From: Protonemura montana
Taxonomy: Eukaryota; Arthropoda; Insecta; Plecoptera; Nemouridae
Assembly (NCBI GenBank): GCA_947568835.1
Contig: OX387611.1
Span: 7,692,001 to 7,756,000, forward strand
DNA: 64,000 nucleotides
Direction of reading: 5' to 3'
In this document: positions 1 to 12,285 of the stretch, one piece after another
How the letters are laid out: each line of letters opens with the position of its first letter
Numbering within the stretch: position 1 is the first letter of the stretch
Notes under the pieces: model-generated
Told to the model about the DNA's origin: nothing
Database searches by the model: none
Seen by the model: only the letters and a program-made list of their open reading frames with translations
Made by a program: the position numbers and the translations under genes

Positions 1-26
1 TTAGTTACTTTGAAAAAAAAACTCAC

Positions 27-3000
27 AAGACTTGTAGAAGATGATGGACAAGCCAATCCCGCAACATCCCACCGCCCAAACAATGCGATGAAGTCCCGCA
101 TAGAGCGCTGCCTGTAGAAGGTCAAACTCCCAATTGGGGTTGTAGAACATGTAAGCCGGCAGCACAGAGGCGATGCCGATGAGTGAAGAGATCACCAACC
201 CAGCGCGCGACGTCCACTGGAACATTGGCCGCAGTGGAAGGCCTTTAGCAACAATGGAGGATATTTCGATTTATCTAGGTCATTTAATTGAGGCTGAAAG
301 TATTTCAGTAAGGATGATTGATGACTGGAGTTGACCGACGCACTGTTTTGAAAAATCGCCTTGTGGCACTTGTCTAATGACATCGGTGAATGAGTTGGTA
401 AAGATTATGATGATGATTTAACTAACTCCGCTTAGAAAAGAGGAAGGAAAATTCGGTGCCCGCACATATACTACTTCTTTGAAAGAGCACCAAGGGGACC
501 ACTGACTTAAAGTCCCTTCCAAAGAATGGTACAACGCGGATCATTGGATTCCTCAAAAAAGCCATGCTGTCGAGAGGTTGATCAGCAAGGGGAGTGAAGT
601 TGTTGAACTTACTTTCATACTTCAAACCTCTCTCCCGAACAGAACTGGTCATGTGTTTGATGATCACCCATCTAATACCTGACCCAACGCAGTGTTGCTT
701 AACTTCGGTAATCTCACTAAAACCGGTGTTTACAACACGCTCAACTTGATACGTACATCAACAACAGTTTAAGTACTGGTTTTACCTCGTAAGTCCTCTT
801 GAGCGAGCGATTGCGGTATATGAAGTATCCTGTTGCCACACCAACAAAATAAGGACTGGCACGTGCGTGCGATTTTGTATACAACATCTGGAATACTTCG
901 TGTGTTTTAGGGGCGGCGAAAAATCTGCAATCAAGCAATTAAACGTATGTAATTCGGTACCTGCACTTACCTTGCTTTTATCAAACATCATCAAGAGCCG
1001 GCCACCGCTTAGTTTTGTCCTTTTGCCACACTGTTTTGCCTGCTCCTGTCCAACAGCACCAAAGGCTTGCCAATGCTTGGTCTTGTTCTTTTAACACACT
1101 GTGTTGGCTGCTCCTGTCCAACAGCACCAAGGACCGGCCACCGCTTAGCCTTGTCACTTTGACACACTGTGTTGGCTGCTCCTGTCCAACAGCACCAAGG
1201 ACCGGCCACCGCTTCGCCTTGTCTCTTTGATACACTGTGTTTGCGCTGTCCCTGCGGCACTGGTGTATTGACTTACCCGGAGTAGAAGTAAAGTAAGGGT
1301 GCCTTCCTGCCGATGAAGGTGATGAGAAATGGTACCAATGCAGAGGCAAAGATCAACGCTGTCAAGATGCAGATGCCGGTTTTGGGGCGTTTGTGAAGCA
1401 CCAGGACCAAGAAGAGGGTGATGGCAAAGAAATGCGTGTCACAGGGCAGGTACCAACTGTGGATCATGCACTGAAAAGGAGGAGGCGAGACGTTAGGTCC
1501 ATGTGACAATTGTAAAACATATTATTATATGTTATTATTGTTATTAATAATAATATAATAATAATTATTATATGTTATGTTATTATTATATGTTATATGG
1601 TAATTTAATGCAATGTTAGCAGCTATTACATAAACTTCAACCGCTTTAAATCGGCGGCAAGTTTGAATTATTGAAATAGACACATTATTTCTATTGATGT
1701 GAATCATTTTCCTACATTTTTTTAAAATATTTAACATTATTTCTGACCCGATCCTTGCAAGGATCGAATAATTCGCACACCCCTATTTAACTGCAATTAA
1801 CCTCTTACCATTTCGTCGTCTTTGACGTAGTTGCTGATGTAAAGCAGGTTTGTCCACCAGTTCTCGACACACGCGTCTCGTTCGGGACCCATGAGGCGGT
1901 GCCACAACGGCCCGTCGTTCACGTGGTACATCAAGGTGGCGTAGAAAAAGACTACTAACATGTACACAGGGGTCAGTCTGCGAAGAAACCGACCACAGGG
2001 ATTACATACTAGGAGATAATTTTGTTTTATATTAGATTTGCGAACGTAATTTGAGTTGGGTTGTAGATGAGCTTCGTTAATAAGATTTCTTAAAAAGTGG
2101 GATTTAATAAGTGGATTTTATGGCTCCCAGCCGCCCAAGCCAATAGTTATTCACCACGTCTATTCACATTGCATGAAATTAGTATGAAAATATGTAATAT
2201 AACGTGTTTGCTCCGAATTTTAGCTGCTTTACCTGATAAATCGTAGAACGATTACCATCAGTGGGTTGACATTCCTCTTGTCAAGATTTAAACACAGGAT
2301 ATATGTGCAGAGGATACCGCCCAAGACAAAGAAGACGTCGACCAGTAGATCTCCTTTGTAGATGATTAGGATGTAGCCCCGAGTGTATTGCTGCAAAAAG
2401 GTAACATAAGAAAGTGTCAGCAAATATGTTATTGAAATTTCAGTGCCGCAGTTTCGTACTCAGAAATTCTTTTGTAATCAGTGTCGCTGTAAGTTGAACC
2501 AGCTTCGGTCCTCCTGCTAAGTAAGTGCACTGGAAGCGATCTGCGTTTTCGACTGCACGTGTGACTCTGCCCCAGTGCAACTTTCACGTGTTCGACTGGG
2601 CAGGAGACTCTGCCCTACTGCAACTTTCACGTGTTCGACTGGGCATGTGACTCTGCCCCAGTGCAACTTTCACGTGTTCGACTGGGCATGTCACTCTGTC
2701 CAAGTGCAACTTTCACGTGTTCGACTGGGCATGTGACTGCCCCAGTGCAACTTTCACGTGTTCGACTGGGCATGAGACTCTGCCCTACTGCAACTTTCAC
2801 GTATTCGACTGGGCATGTGACTCTGCCCCAGTGCAACTTTCACGTGTTCGACTGGCAGAGTTGCTCGCTCTCGAGTCACTCCCGGTGCACTTTTTTCTAT
2901 CCGAGAATTCAGACAACTGAAGCTGTTCAGACACCAAAGCTAGATTAAATGAAAAAGCTAACACGAAACTATTTATTTGATCGATTTACGTGTGATCGAT

Positions 3001-6000
3001 TTCGATTTCTCCTGATCAAATGCAAAGAAAGTTGCTTATTATGTACCTGCTCGATGTACTCGTAGTTCAGCACTGGTCTGGAGATGAAGTTACCGACACG
3101 GTGGCCGAAAATCATGATACACATGACCAGGAAACGAATTCCGTGTAAGAAATTGAGATCTGAATCCACGCGAAGACCCATTTCGGTCCAGTTCTTGCGC
3201 ATTGAGAAGCACAGCAGGTAGCCAATCGCGTTGTTCTCTGCAAGGGGGAAAAGACAGAAGATTTGCTAGAGCTCGTTAGATTTTTAGACTGCTGTAAGAA
3301 CCCTCGATTAACCCACCCGATGCCGGGCTCGGGTTATTTGATTCAGATTACCGTGACAAACCTTTTTAATGTTTTGGTAGAGGGGTTCAATAACGCACTG
3401 CTTTGACAACGGGACATGTGGCACTGGTAAAATGGCGTCGGTCAATGAGTGGATGATGACGAACCTAACCTAGCCAAGATGAAAGGAGGGGTGACCCTGT
3501 GCCATTACGTAGTCGTCGAAGGGAATCACCAGCTTAACGTCCCTCTTGAAGGACGGTACAAAGCAGACATCATAATTCCTTCACAAATCCAAGCTGTCGA
3601 AAGGTTGATATGAAATGCGGATGAAATTTTTGTACGAACTTTTATCCCTCAAACCTCTCTAGAATAGAACTGATCATGAGAAAGGCTGCTACATACCGTT
3701 ATTACACCAGCCCATTGTTATTAATTATTACAATGTGAAAGATGATCGGGGTGGTCTGTCAAGGTGTAAATGTACCTGTGCCCATTGACACAGATAAATA
3801 GTTATGAAAATAATCATAGTCTCGTCAAAGTTCTGGTATAAAATGGTCTAGAGCAGTGTTTCCCAAACTTTTGACATCTGTGTATTCATTTTAAAAAAAG
3901 AAAAAACATATGGGTCGATTTATGTCAAATCAACACAAAAAATGTAAACCTAACCAAATTTAAACCTTAAAAACTGTAAGAAAAAAACAATTTTGGCCAA
4001 GGACAGTAAAATATAAATTTTCCAAACTTCTCTCTCGCACTGTTCATGCGCAGCAGCCGTCTTTACTTGAGCCATCGGGTAGAAGAGACAATTTGATTAG
4101 TTTCAGGTGACAAAAATGCATGAAATCACAGAAATTTAATTCATGGGATTGCTAGGTGCTTAATAATAATATGTTATTGTCTTATTATTTATTAATAGGT
4201 TCAGACATTTTATATTAAGGCCAACACCAATTCAGTCTCCTTTAGTGCCATTTATTTTATCTCCATTCCCACTCTTTCTCTTGGTGTCTTTTTTCCTTTC
4301 CAAAGTCATAATTTCACTCTTTTCATGATCTATTTTCAGCCCCATCTTCTCCGTCTCTTCACTCCACCTGTTTACTTTTCCTTGAATTTCTTCCCTACTA
4401 TTACCCCATAAAATTACATAATCTGCAGATACCAGTGTCCTTGAATCCACATATTTATTTTTCTCCACTGCCCTCAGCGACTCATCCTTCACTAACACAA
4501 AAAGTACGGCGATAATTCGCTTCCTTGTCTAACTCCTTCTCTCACAACAAATATGCTCAATTTAAAAAAAGTTTTGTGAAGCTCTCTAAATCTCGTACTC
4601 CCACTAAACTCTTTGCTTACCCCAGGGGGTATGCATACCATGCTTTGGGAAACACTGGTCTCGAGCAGTGGTTCGGCACGTTTGTGTCTTTAAGATATGC
4701 TTACGATTGTCGTCATTGTCGTCGCCGCTGCTGGAGTAGAAGTCGAAAAGTGTGCAACCGAAGACGAGGCTGACTATCAGACCCAAAACAATACTGAAAA
4801 AAAATGTCGAGCCTGCGTTTCACATAAAAATGTACCTAGAAAATGGCAGGCAGATAATGTGTTCAATTTGTATATATCTTGTCAGCTGTCTAAACTTTCA
4901 ACTCATCTCGAGCCGACCATCTGAGTTGTGTTGCCTACCCTTCCCGTCACTCTCAATGGAGTTCAATTTTTTTTTTAATCTAGATAAAGATAAAGATAAT
5001 TAGGAATTTTTTTATCTAGATAAGATAATAGATGATTCTCAAAAAAATCATCTAGCTAAAAGATAATAGATAAAATAAATTATCTAGATAATTTTTTTTA
5101 GATAAAAGATGATATTTTTTTGTTATTTGAAATGGATTTTAGAATATAGGAAAGTATTTACGTTGAATATCAATGCCGTAGGACTACATCCTGACTTCCA
5201 ATAGGTGGATGTTCTTACATAGAGGGTCCAGATTTACAAATCATTAGATCATCAAATCATTATCAAATCATAATCAAATCATTTACTCTCAAGACTTGAC
5301 AGAAGTAGAGGCCGTTCTGAAGCGGTGGATTTTGTCTTTTTGACACGCGAAATACGAACATTATTATTATGTATATAGATATATATTTTTGAACCTTGGT
5401 TGAAGTCTGACCTGTGATGACTTGAGTTATGTCTGGACAATCAAAGCTCAGAGGTATTCACTTACAATTACAAAAAATGTTATCTACTATCTTTTATCTA
5501 AACATAGCGTTTAGATAACTAATTTATTATCTAGATAAAGATAAAGATGACGACACAAAATATTATCTAGATAAAGATATTAGATGAAAAAAAATATCTA
5601 GATAATTATCTAGATAATTTTATCTAGATAAGTCACAACACTGCTGGAGTTATCCAAACTCACTGGGGTCACCGTCGGAAGGAGAAACATTCGACAAAGC
5701 AGCCCAATCAAACAATTCTTATAGCCAACATGTTTTGGAGGTTGATATTGAATAATAAAATGCACCTGGGTTTTTGGGATGCGCTTTATGTAAAGAGAGA
5801 TTTAATATCAAAAAACTTATCAAAAAAACAAAGTTAAGCGATCTACAACAACTGTTTTTGAAAGCCCTATTGATACACACTTTTAAAAATACTCAAGAAA
5901 CGATTAACGATTCAAAGTGCTAAACTAGAGCGCATAAACTAAATAAAATAAAAATACCGACAAAACTAACTTCCTTTGGCCAAAGAGAAGAAGACTTCAT

Positions 6001-9000
6001 TGGTCCTACAGTTTTTAACTGACTTCCGATTTACAAAAAACTTACCCCTTTCAACGAATTCAAAATAGCAATACAAAAATGGATCCATCACAATAATATT
6101 TATCTCATGTTCATTCAGATTTCTTCCGTCTTCTGAAACTCGTCTCATATACCAGCTGTCAATTTTGAATTTTGATTTTATTTACTTATTTTGATTTTCA
6201 TATATTTTCAGTATTATTATTTTGTAAGCATCTTGAAAAAAAAAAGTATAATTTCCTCTCCCACACACAAATTTGGATATTTGTGTATTCTTTTTAGTCT
6301 TTTATTTTTATTATTTATATCATTGTATTATTATTAATTTAATTTTAATTTTTTATATGTCCATGTATTGACACTGAGAATTAATGAACAGATGTCAAAA
6401 TTAAATGAATTAAAATTAAATAATTAATGATATTTTAATGTAATTTAGTAATATGTAATATATGTAACGTAAATATGTAATATATTTTAATGTAACGTAG
6501 AGGGCTCACATTCACACTGATTCGAGTGACGCTATACTACGTCACATCTTCCATGAACGCCAATCTGATGTTGGATGCATTTAATGTCGAATTTCTGATT
6601 TAATTTGCAAAAATTAGCAATTTAAATCATATTTCACGGTTTCTTTAAGTAGTAGTTATTCCAAAAACACAGTTACCAAAACGTGGTTGCGCCGGATGAC
6701 AGTCGCTCCTCCTGGCGTCCGGTCTGGCAAGCTCCGTCGTCAACCGTGACGTGCACTGAATTGTTTTTCCCGGTCGTCGCTAGATGGAGGTTGATTGCTT
6801 CCTCGATGTCGGCGTGCGAGCAGGAGGACGGCACGCACAGTGCCCAGTGGATCAAGTCACGACGGACTTTGGAGGGGTCGCCGTTGTACTATACAACAAG
6901 GAAGGGCGTTAGACAAGCATTAATTTGTATACAGTACAGAACGGTTTGGCGTGTTGGAAACACTGGTTTTCTTTAGATCATCAAAGTTAGACAACACCGC
7001 GCTGGATCAGGTTTTGGATGGGTGACCATCATATTAATGACCAGTTCTGTTCGGGAGAGAGGTTAAAGGGATGAACGTTAGTGCAGCAACTTCATTCGCC
7101 TTGCTGTTCTATCGGCTGGATGGATTTGTGAAGGTATCCTGTTTTTTTGCATTGTTTCATCCTGCTGAAGAGACGTTAGTTGGGTAGTACCCTTTGTCTT
7201 CAGCAGAAGTAGGTTGCTTATACTTATTTACAAATATATATTTTGCCCAAGAATAAGAAGGTTTGAGGTAGACATGAATAGTGTTAAGCTGAATTTTGTA
7301 GGATATGTTCCTTACACCTCGCCAAACTTAGGCCAGAAAGTTGATAAAAATCTAACCATGGCGTCATTGTTTTCCACCCCTATTTATGAGCGGCGTTGCT
7401 GAAATACGCTATTATTGGCGAAGATAAGGGAGGTATCAAAAAATTTTCAGTAAAAATGTTGTAGCTTATTAAATTACAAATCGAACAATATCAATTACAT
7501 TAGAAATCCATTCAGGGGTAACCAAGATATTGTAGTTTAAAGATGACGCATTTTTTTTGCATTTACTTTATCTGGGCTATCTCTTGGGTTTTGTGACTAA
7601 AATATTTTGAGTTCTATCGACGAGGAAAGCTTACTCAGTGTAAATAATAAGTATAAGTACATAGTTTCGGTGGATTAAATTTTAGTGGAGTATACAATAT
7701 TTGTCAATTATCATTAATTTCTCAGCATCAGATGGAGGAATCTTAAACTAACATAAGATTAAATGACGAAATGCTGATCGCTACGAGCCCATTCTGCTTG
7801 CATAGCATTTGCTATTTGGTAAACATTTTTGACTACGTAAGGGTAAAATTATGGTTCATGAATCAGTTCCAGCGAAGTTGGCCCAATGATCGGTTGTCAT
7901 TTGCATAGTTATGTATGCCAGATGTTTCTTTGGTTGTCCAAATGCTTTTTAACGAGATTTGATTTCGTTCATTAAAAAAATACGTGTTCTAGTGTCTGTT
8001 AGTGTATGCAATACTCAATATACAACTCGTTTGTACGAAAATAAATTCAATTGAAGGTGGTGGTGATCCCAGTGTTCCACGTTGTGTTCTCTGCGACTGC
8101 TCTCTCCATTTAAAGCCCTCTGTCGTTGTGTCCACCGAAACTATGTACTTATACTTATTATTTACACTGAGTAAGCTTTCCTCGTCGATAGAACTCAAAA
8201 TATTTTAGTCAAAACCTAAGAGATAGCCCAGATAAAGTAAATGCAAAAAAATGCGTCATCTTTAAACTGCAATATCTTGGCCACCCTTGAATATATTTGA
8301 AATTTGATTGACACTGTTCGATATGCAATTTAATAAGCTACAACATTGCCGTCGAAACTTTTTTGATACCTCCCTTATCTTCGCCAATAATAGCGTATTT
8401 CAGCAACGCCGCCCCTAAATAGACCCGGAAAACAATGATTCCATGGGTTGATTTTTATCAACTTTCTTGCCTAAGTTTGGGGAGGTGTAAGGAACATATC
8501 GTGCAAAATTCAGCTTGACGCTATTCATGTCTAGGTATGGCTCTAAAATTCGCTATTATTCTTGCTAGATAATAAACAAGGTCGGTTAAAAAAAACAACC
8601 TCGATTACTAGACGCTCGACGTCAATGGGTACAATAATAAAAAAATTCAGTGCGTCAATTTAGTGCGAATGCAACAATTACTCTCATAAAATTTAAATGC
8701 ATCTCAGCTTTTTAGATATCTACATGCTCTCAGTCGATTTCTTAGGTGCCAGTGAACCTTTGCACGCGGTTCACAATGGGACATGCTATTCACTTCAAGG
8801 TTGTTAGTTTTGTTTTTAAAATAGGAATTCGCCGATAGAGCGCGAACTAACACACAGAAATAAAAGCACGTGAACTCATTTTCTCTGGGTTAAGTAAAAT
8901 TGAAAATGTCCTCCACTCATTTCGCAGGCTAAGCTCTTAAAAAACAGTACTCACTTTGATCTTGTCCCAGACCGACCCCTCTGTTAAGTTGTGTTTGTTA

Positions 9001-10677
9001 TCTGCGCCTGCGTTTGGTGACAATGTCACTGTCACCAGACAATACTGCGCGCGCATCGGGTGCACCTGGGCCACACATTCGTCGAAGTTGCCCATCTGGT
9101 AGACGTTGCCCGCGAGCAGCCCGACCACACCCTTGGCGCTCGCGTCCCACACTGCAATGAAGAGGCGTTTATACTCTTATAGGGTAGAAGAGGCGTAAAT
9201 TCGTTATTTCTATCTAATTTATTATTTATTTTGTGGTGTTTAACGACGCACTGTTTTAACATCTGGCCATGCGGCACTGGTATAATGGCGTCGGTTAATG
9301 AGTGGATGATGATGATGAACCTAATTTAGCCTAGAAGGGAGGAGGGGAAACCCGGTGCCGGCACGTAGCCTACTCCTGTCGAACAGCACCAAGGGGACCA
9401 CCGACTTCACGTCCTTTCCGAAGGACGGTACAATTTGAACACACATCTAAGCTTCTACCATTGAGTTTTTATGTACCTATAGCCAGAGGACCAGCGTTTA
9501 TGTTAAACACTTTACTGAGCTAAAGAGCCGGCAGCTCGTGGTAATGGATGATGACGCACGATGACACTTGCAGCCGTCGTTTTTAGAAACCTTGCAATTA
9601 AATGATCAATAACTTATAAAGAATGATAATAATAAAACTAATTACAATAATTATAAATCATTTTTGTTGCGTGGTTGTTTTCAGAGCCGTGGTATGATTT
9701 TGAGATGTACTTTACGGTATTGCTCTGTGTTGAAGAGGTTTGCGGTCTTAAACCTAACGTCTTGACGTTTCAACGAGGCACGGCTCGTCATCTTCAGGAG
9801 AATGATGTTTTATGATGTGTTATGATGTTTTGTGTAATTAACTTTTAAGGACCGCAAACCTCGTCAACACAGAGCAAAATCGAAAAACGTAACTCAACAT
9901 AAATAATTCTAATGAACAAATGAATAAATGATGTATAAATATTGATATTTGTGTGTATAAATCATTAAATACGCCATTAAAATGATAAATTTATCAAGAA
10001 CCAACTCAAATTCCATTGATGAGAGAAATCCATTTGTTAAAAAGTTGGTGAATAAACCTGGATGAATTTGTCGCGGTAAAGTAGTCACTTGGTGGTCATT
10101 TTTCTTAAGTCTGAGTAACATTACTGCTATAAAAGAACAATTATATCTTTGCAGTGTTTTTTGTTTTTCTGGCATTTCCCATTAGGGAGCTTAAACCAGC
10201 AAGCGGATAATGGAAAGAAAGCTAAACTGGAAAAATGTGCGATCGAACCGGTATGCGAACCCGGGACCTCCCAATTGCAGGTCGGGTCCTCTACCAACTG
10301 AGCTATCCGGACACACATATTTCAGCTGTCGCGGAGGTCCCGGGTTCGTATCCCGGTTCGTTTGCACATTTTTCCAGTCTAGCTTCCTTTCCAATTATAT
10401 CTTTCTTGCTGAATTTTGTAAATTTGTAAATTTGTAAATATCTTTTCACTAAACTTTTGAAGAATAACCGAAACTTATCAAACATTAACTCACTTTTCGT
10501 CGCCCACAACGTCGAGTTGCTGAGATTGTCAAGCAGCGTCTGACTGTCTTCTCTGCACCGGGGGTTGTCTGACGAAACGGCAACAATAGGAAGCTGCGGG
10601 AAGATCTCCGTGGTGATGTCGGGCCCGGCAGCTGCAGCGCTGGCCAACGCCGACATCGCAAGCACGAGCCAGCGCAT
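27..10677 (-). CDS. NRF-6-type acyltransferase-3 membrane protein (3' end beyond window)
   Basis: Related to Caenorhabditis nrf-6 and many insect paralogs: a secreted N-terminal NRF domain followed by a multi-pass acyltransferase-3 domain; acyl substrate unknown. Exons on the minus strand, phases consistent throughout: 10677-10494, 9151-8955, 6888-6677, 4793-4705, 3237-3047, 2390-2233, 1977-1809, 1470-1277, 924-786, 216-27, about 574 residues visible. Residues 1-18 are a signal peptide (MRWLVLAMSALASAAAAG). The NRF part contains GNFDECV and the hallmark WALCVPSSCS. A membrane segment (IVLGLIVSLVFGC) precedes the acyltransferase domain, whose family signatures are LHGIRFL...FGHRVGN (His about 273), RLTPVYM, ENWWTNLLYISN, SWYLPCD and ASPYFVGVATGY. 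The last visible exon ends at a good donor (base 27), so the final membrane helices lie left of the window. Introns hold SINEs, a LINE fragment, minisatellites and a long inverted repeat. Start chosen at the signal-peptide Met; an upstream in-frame Met at 10701 is possible. Confidence 0.86.
334..748 (-). mobile_element. 5S-rRNA-headed SINE, near full length
   Basis: Reverse-oriented copy. The 5S-like head is at 640-748 and includes the complement of TTGGATGGGTGACC, slightly diverged. The core follows, and the 3' tail CAGTGCGTCGG lies at 334-345. Inside an intron of the acyltransferase gene. Confidence 0.8.
985..1255. repeat. 69-bp minisatellite, about 3.7 units
   Basis: The block TGCTCCTGTCCAACAGCACC recurs at 1041, 1109 and 1178, giving a period of 68-69 bp. 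It lies in the intron between acyltransferase exons 8 and 9 and ends about 20 bp from the exon 8 donor. Because 69 is a multiple of three, both strands show long open frames here, which I consider non-coding. Confidence 0.85.
1520..1600. repeat. TTA/ATT-rich microsatellite
   Basis: Imperfect run of TTATTA/ATAATA units in an intron of the acyltransferase gene. Confidence 0.7.
2540..2905 (+). repeat. 43-bp CACGTG minisatellite, locus A (about 7 units)
   Basis: Tandem units of 43 bp beginning GTGCAACTTTCACGTGTTCG and ending in GGGCATGTGACTCTGCCCCA. The array leads out through CTGGCAGAGTTGCTCGCTC into a short copy of the conserved 3' flank seen at the loci near 32.1 and 60.0 kb. Located in the intron between acyltransferase exons 5 and 6. 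One unit is shortened and one carries CACGTA. Confidence 0.9.
3388..3680 (-). mobile_element. 5S SINE, 5'-truncated copy
   Basis: Tail (complement of CAGTGCGTTAT) and core are present. The copy stops before the 5S control region. Diverged from the other copies; in an acyltransferase intron. Confidence 0.7.
4230..4560 (-). pseudogene. LINE reverse-transcriptase fragment, frameshifted
   Basis: On the minus strand the motif GVRQGSELSP is followed, after a frame break, by ADYVILWGNSREEIQ and GLKIDHEKSEIM. These match the palm and thumb signatures of non-LTR reverse transcriptases (GVRQGS, YADD-like box degraded to SADY, KSE). The frame break and the altered catalytic box show that it is dead. 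It sits in an intron of the acyltransferase gene on the same strand. Confidence 0.75.
4964..5643. mobile_element. AGATAA-rich hAT-like MITE
   Basis: A 680-bp element rich in ATCTAGATAA and AGATAAAGATA motifs at both ends. The right end reads GTCACAACACTG, the complement of CAGTGTTGTGAC, a typical hAT terminus. It is flanked by ATGGAGTT (4956-4963) and CTGGAGTT (5644-5651), a 7-of-8 match for a hAT target duplication. It appears to interrupt an older repeat whose uninterrupted relative lies near 55.41-55.60 kb. No transposase is visible. Confidence 0.6.
6495..6548. repeat. Fragment of hairpin MITE family
   Basis: Shares the TCACACTGATTCGAGTGACGC block with the full palindromic copy at 16525-16625 and the fragment at 19685. 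Confidence 0.5.
6934..7222 (+). mobile_element. 5S SINE, variant core, 3'-truncated
   Basis: The head keeps TTGGATGGGTGACC. The core is a variant (CATCCTGCTGAAG...CTTCAGCAGAAGTAGG) otherwise seen only in the copy at 62.06 kb. The copy ends where the long inverted-repeat element begins. Confidence 0.8.
7229..8575. mobile_element. Long inverted-repeat (fold-back) element, about 430-bp arms
   Basis: The left arm (about 7243-7680) is the diverged reverse complement of the right arm (about 8125-8560). Examples: CATGAATAGTGTTAAGC against GCTTGACGCTATTCATG, and TTATTGGCGAAGATAAGGGA against its complement at 8380. The loop is about 445 bp. No transposase frame. It lies in the large intron between acyltransferase exons 2 and 3. 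Confidence 0.8.
9233..9435 (-). mobile_element. 5S SINE, 5'-truncated copy
   Basis: Well-conserved tail and core (GGGGAAACCCGGTGCCGGCA, AAGGGGACCACCG). It breaks off before the 5S head. Confidence 0.85.
10197..10395 (-). mobile_element. tRNA-like fold-back element with 60-bp arms
   Basis: Arms 10212-10271 and 10333-10392 are nearly perfect reverse complements. Read on the minus strand, the loop and one arm form a tRNA-like module: TAGCTCAGTTGG (A box) and GGGTTCGCATACC (B box). The acceptor strands do not pair as in a real tRNA, so this is tRNA-derived and not a tRNA gene. The outer arm tail TCCAGTCTAGCTTCCTTTCC recurs at 54.47 kb. Confidence 0.75.
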
Positions 10678-10756
10678 AGCTTTGCGTTGGCTGGTGAACA
10701 AAAAATAAAAATAAATACTTCGTTTATTTAAGAGTTTCCTACGCTTATTTCAGATT

Positions 10757-11205
10757 GATTGCTTATTGTGTTTAACGACGCACTGTATTGCTTTGAGGCT
10801 CCAAGGGTGGAAAGGCCTTGCTATTTTTAGCAATGTGGCCACCGTGGTGGCAGGAATTCGTTCCCTATTTCCACTCAGACATGAAGGACATGAAGGTGTC
10901 CACCAGTTCTGCAGTGGTTATATAGATGGCTACCCGGCCCAGCGATAGCCTACACCCGAACCAAATATACTGGTTGATTAAAATCGCGTCTATGGACTGC
11001 AGCAGAAAAGCAGTCCAGTCTTTGGTCGGGAACTGGGGTTGCCTGGACGCCCTTGTCTCCTCGGCAGCCCTTGTGGTGGTTCACCTGTGGCCAGACACCG
11101 TGCCAGAACCAGAGGCGCTTGATAGCATTTGGGCCATGGTATTTTGTTCTGGGTGCAGGTCGAGAAAGGGTTACTCGTTGGTGGACGTTGTTGATTTGTC
11201 ATTTC
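10757..11205 (-). mobile_element. Second SINE-like family sharing the 5S-SINE 3' tail
   Basis: On the minus strand it ends in CAGTGCGTCGTTAAACACAA like the 5S SINEs, but its body (GGCCTTTCCACCC...) is unrelated. It lies just upstream of the acyltransferase start. Open frames across it look incidental. Confidence 0.55.
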
Positions 11206-11207
11206 AG

Positions 11208-11315
11208 ATTGATTGATTATTGTGTTTAACGACGCACTGTATTGCTTTGTGGCTCCGAGGGTGGAAAGGCCTTGCAGTTTTTAGCAACGTGGCCAGTTGG
11301 TGGACGTTGTTCTGC
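11208..11315 (-). mobile_element. Internally deleted copy of the second SINE-like family
   Basis: Repeats the tail block of the preceding element and then jumps to the GTTGGTGGACGTTGTT block found near 11180 in that element. This suggests an internal deletion. Confidence 0.5.
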
Positions 11316-11874
11316 TACAATAGGGATCTTTTTTGCGACATCACCGCGGGCTAGATTTTAGTTTTCCTGCGGCCTGTCCTAGGTTCAAGAGAACCCGTCG
11401 ATCTTGAGAAACGCCTGTCTAGGTTAGCCTTGACGGGCAAGATAGTTATTTCTCTAGTAACTGGCGGGCCCCTTTGACTGTTGAAATTGTGGTCGTTTTT
11501 GCGTTGCCTAGTCTAGGCTTTGTATTTCTCGGCATCGTTTAATCACACTGCGTACTTTAGGACGTTTATAAAGTTCACGAAGGCCACACAATTACGAGAG
11601 CGATCCAATTGATTGCTGTCCGTATACCTGGCCCTTCCGGGTCGGGTAATTGCTTAATCTACGAGTTGGGCTTCTCAAAATGATAAAATAATACACTATC
11701 TGGGTACCGAACTGTGTGGGTTTACACAGAGAATAACTTAAAAGTAAGCAAAATTAGAGAAATAATGAACCAAACAAAAATTCAAATAGTGGAAAATATA
11801 TATAATCTGATCTGTATTAGAATGAGACTACAAAAACACTGCGAAAATGTGCGTGTATGTTTTTATTTATTTAT

Positions 11875-12285
11875 TTGTGGTGTTTAGCGACGCACTGTTT
11901 TGACATCTGGCCATGCGGCACTGGTCTAATGGCGTCGGTGAATGAGTAGATGATGATGAGGATGATGATGAACCTAACCTAGTCTAGAAGAGAGGAGGGG
12001 AAACCCGGTGCTGGCACATAGCCTACTTCTGTCGGAGAGCACCAAGAGGACACCGGCTTAGAGTCCCTTTCGAAGGACGGTACAACGCGAACAACAGGAT
12101 TCCTCCACAAATCCATGCTGTCGAGAGGTTGAAAAGCAAGGCGAATGAAGTTGCTGTACTAACTTTCATCCCTCCAACCTCTCTCCCGAACAGAACTTGT
12201 CATGTGTATGATTGTCACCCATCCAATACCTATCTCAGCGCAGTGTTGCTTAACTTCGGTGATCTAACGAGAACCGGTCTTTCCA
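11875..12285 (-). mobile_element. 5S SINE, full-length copy
   Basis: Complete from head (complement of GGTTCTCGTTAGATCACCGA near 12260-12280) through the core to the tail CAGTGCGTCGCTAAACACCA. One of the best copies for deriving the consensus. Confidence 0.9.

Noticed and set aside
981-1349. 122-codon minus-strand frame
   Set aside because: Runs through a 69-bp minisatellite and across a real exon in another frame.
10235-10318. A functional tRNA gene on the minus strand
   Set aside because: A and B boxes are good, but the acceptor stem does not pair and the module is part of an inverted-repeat element.
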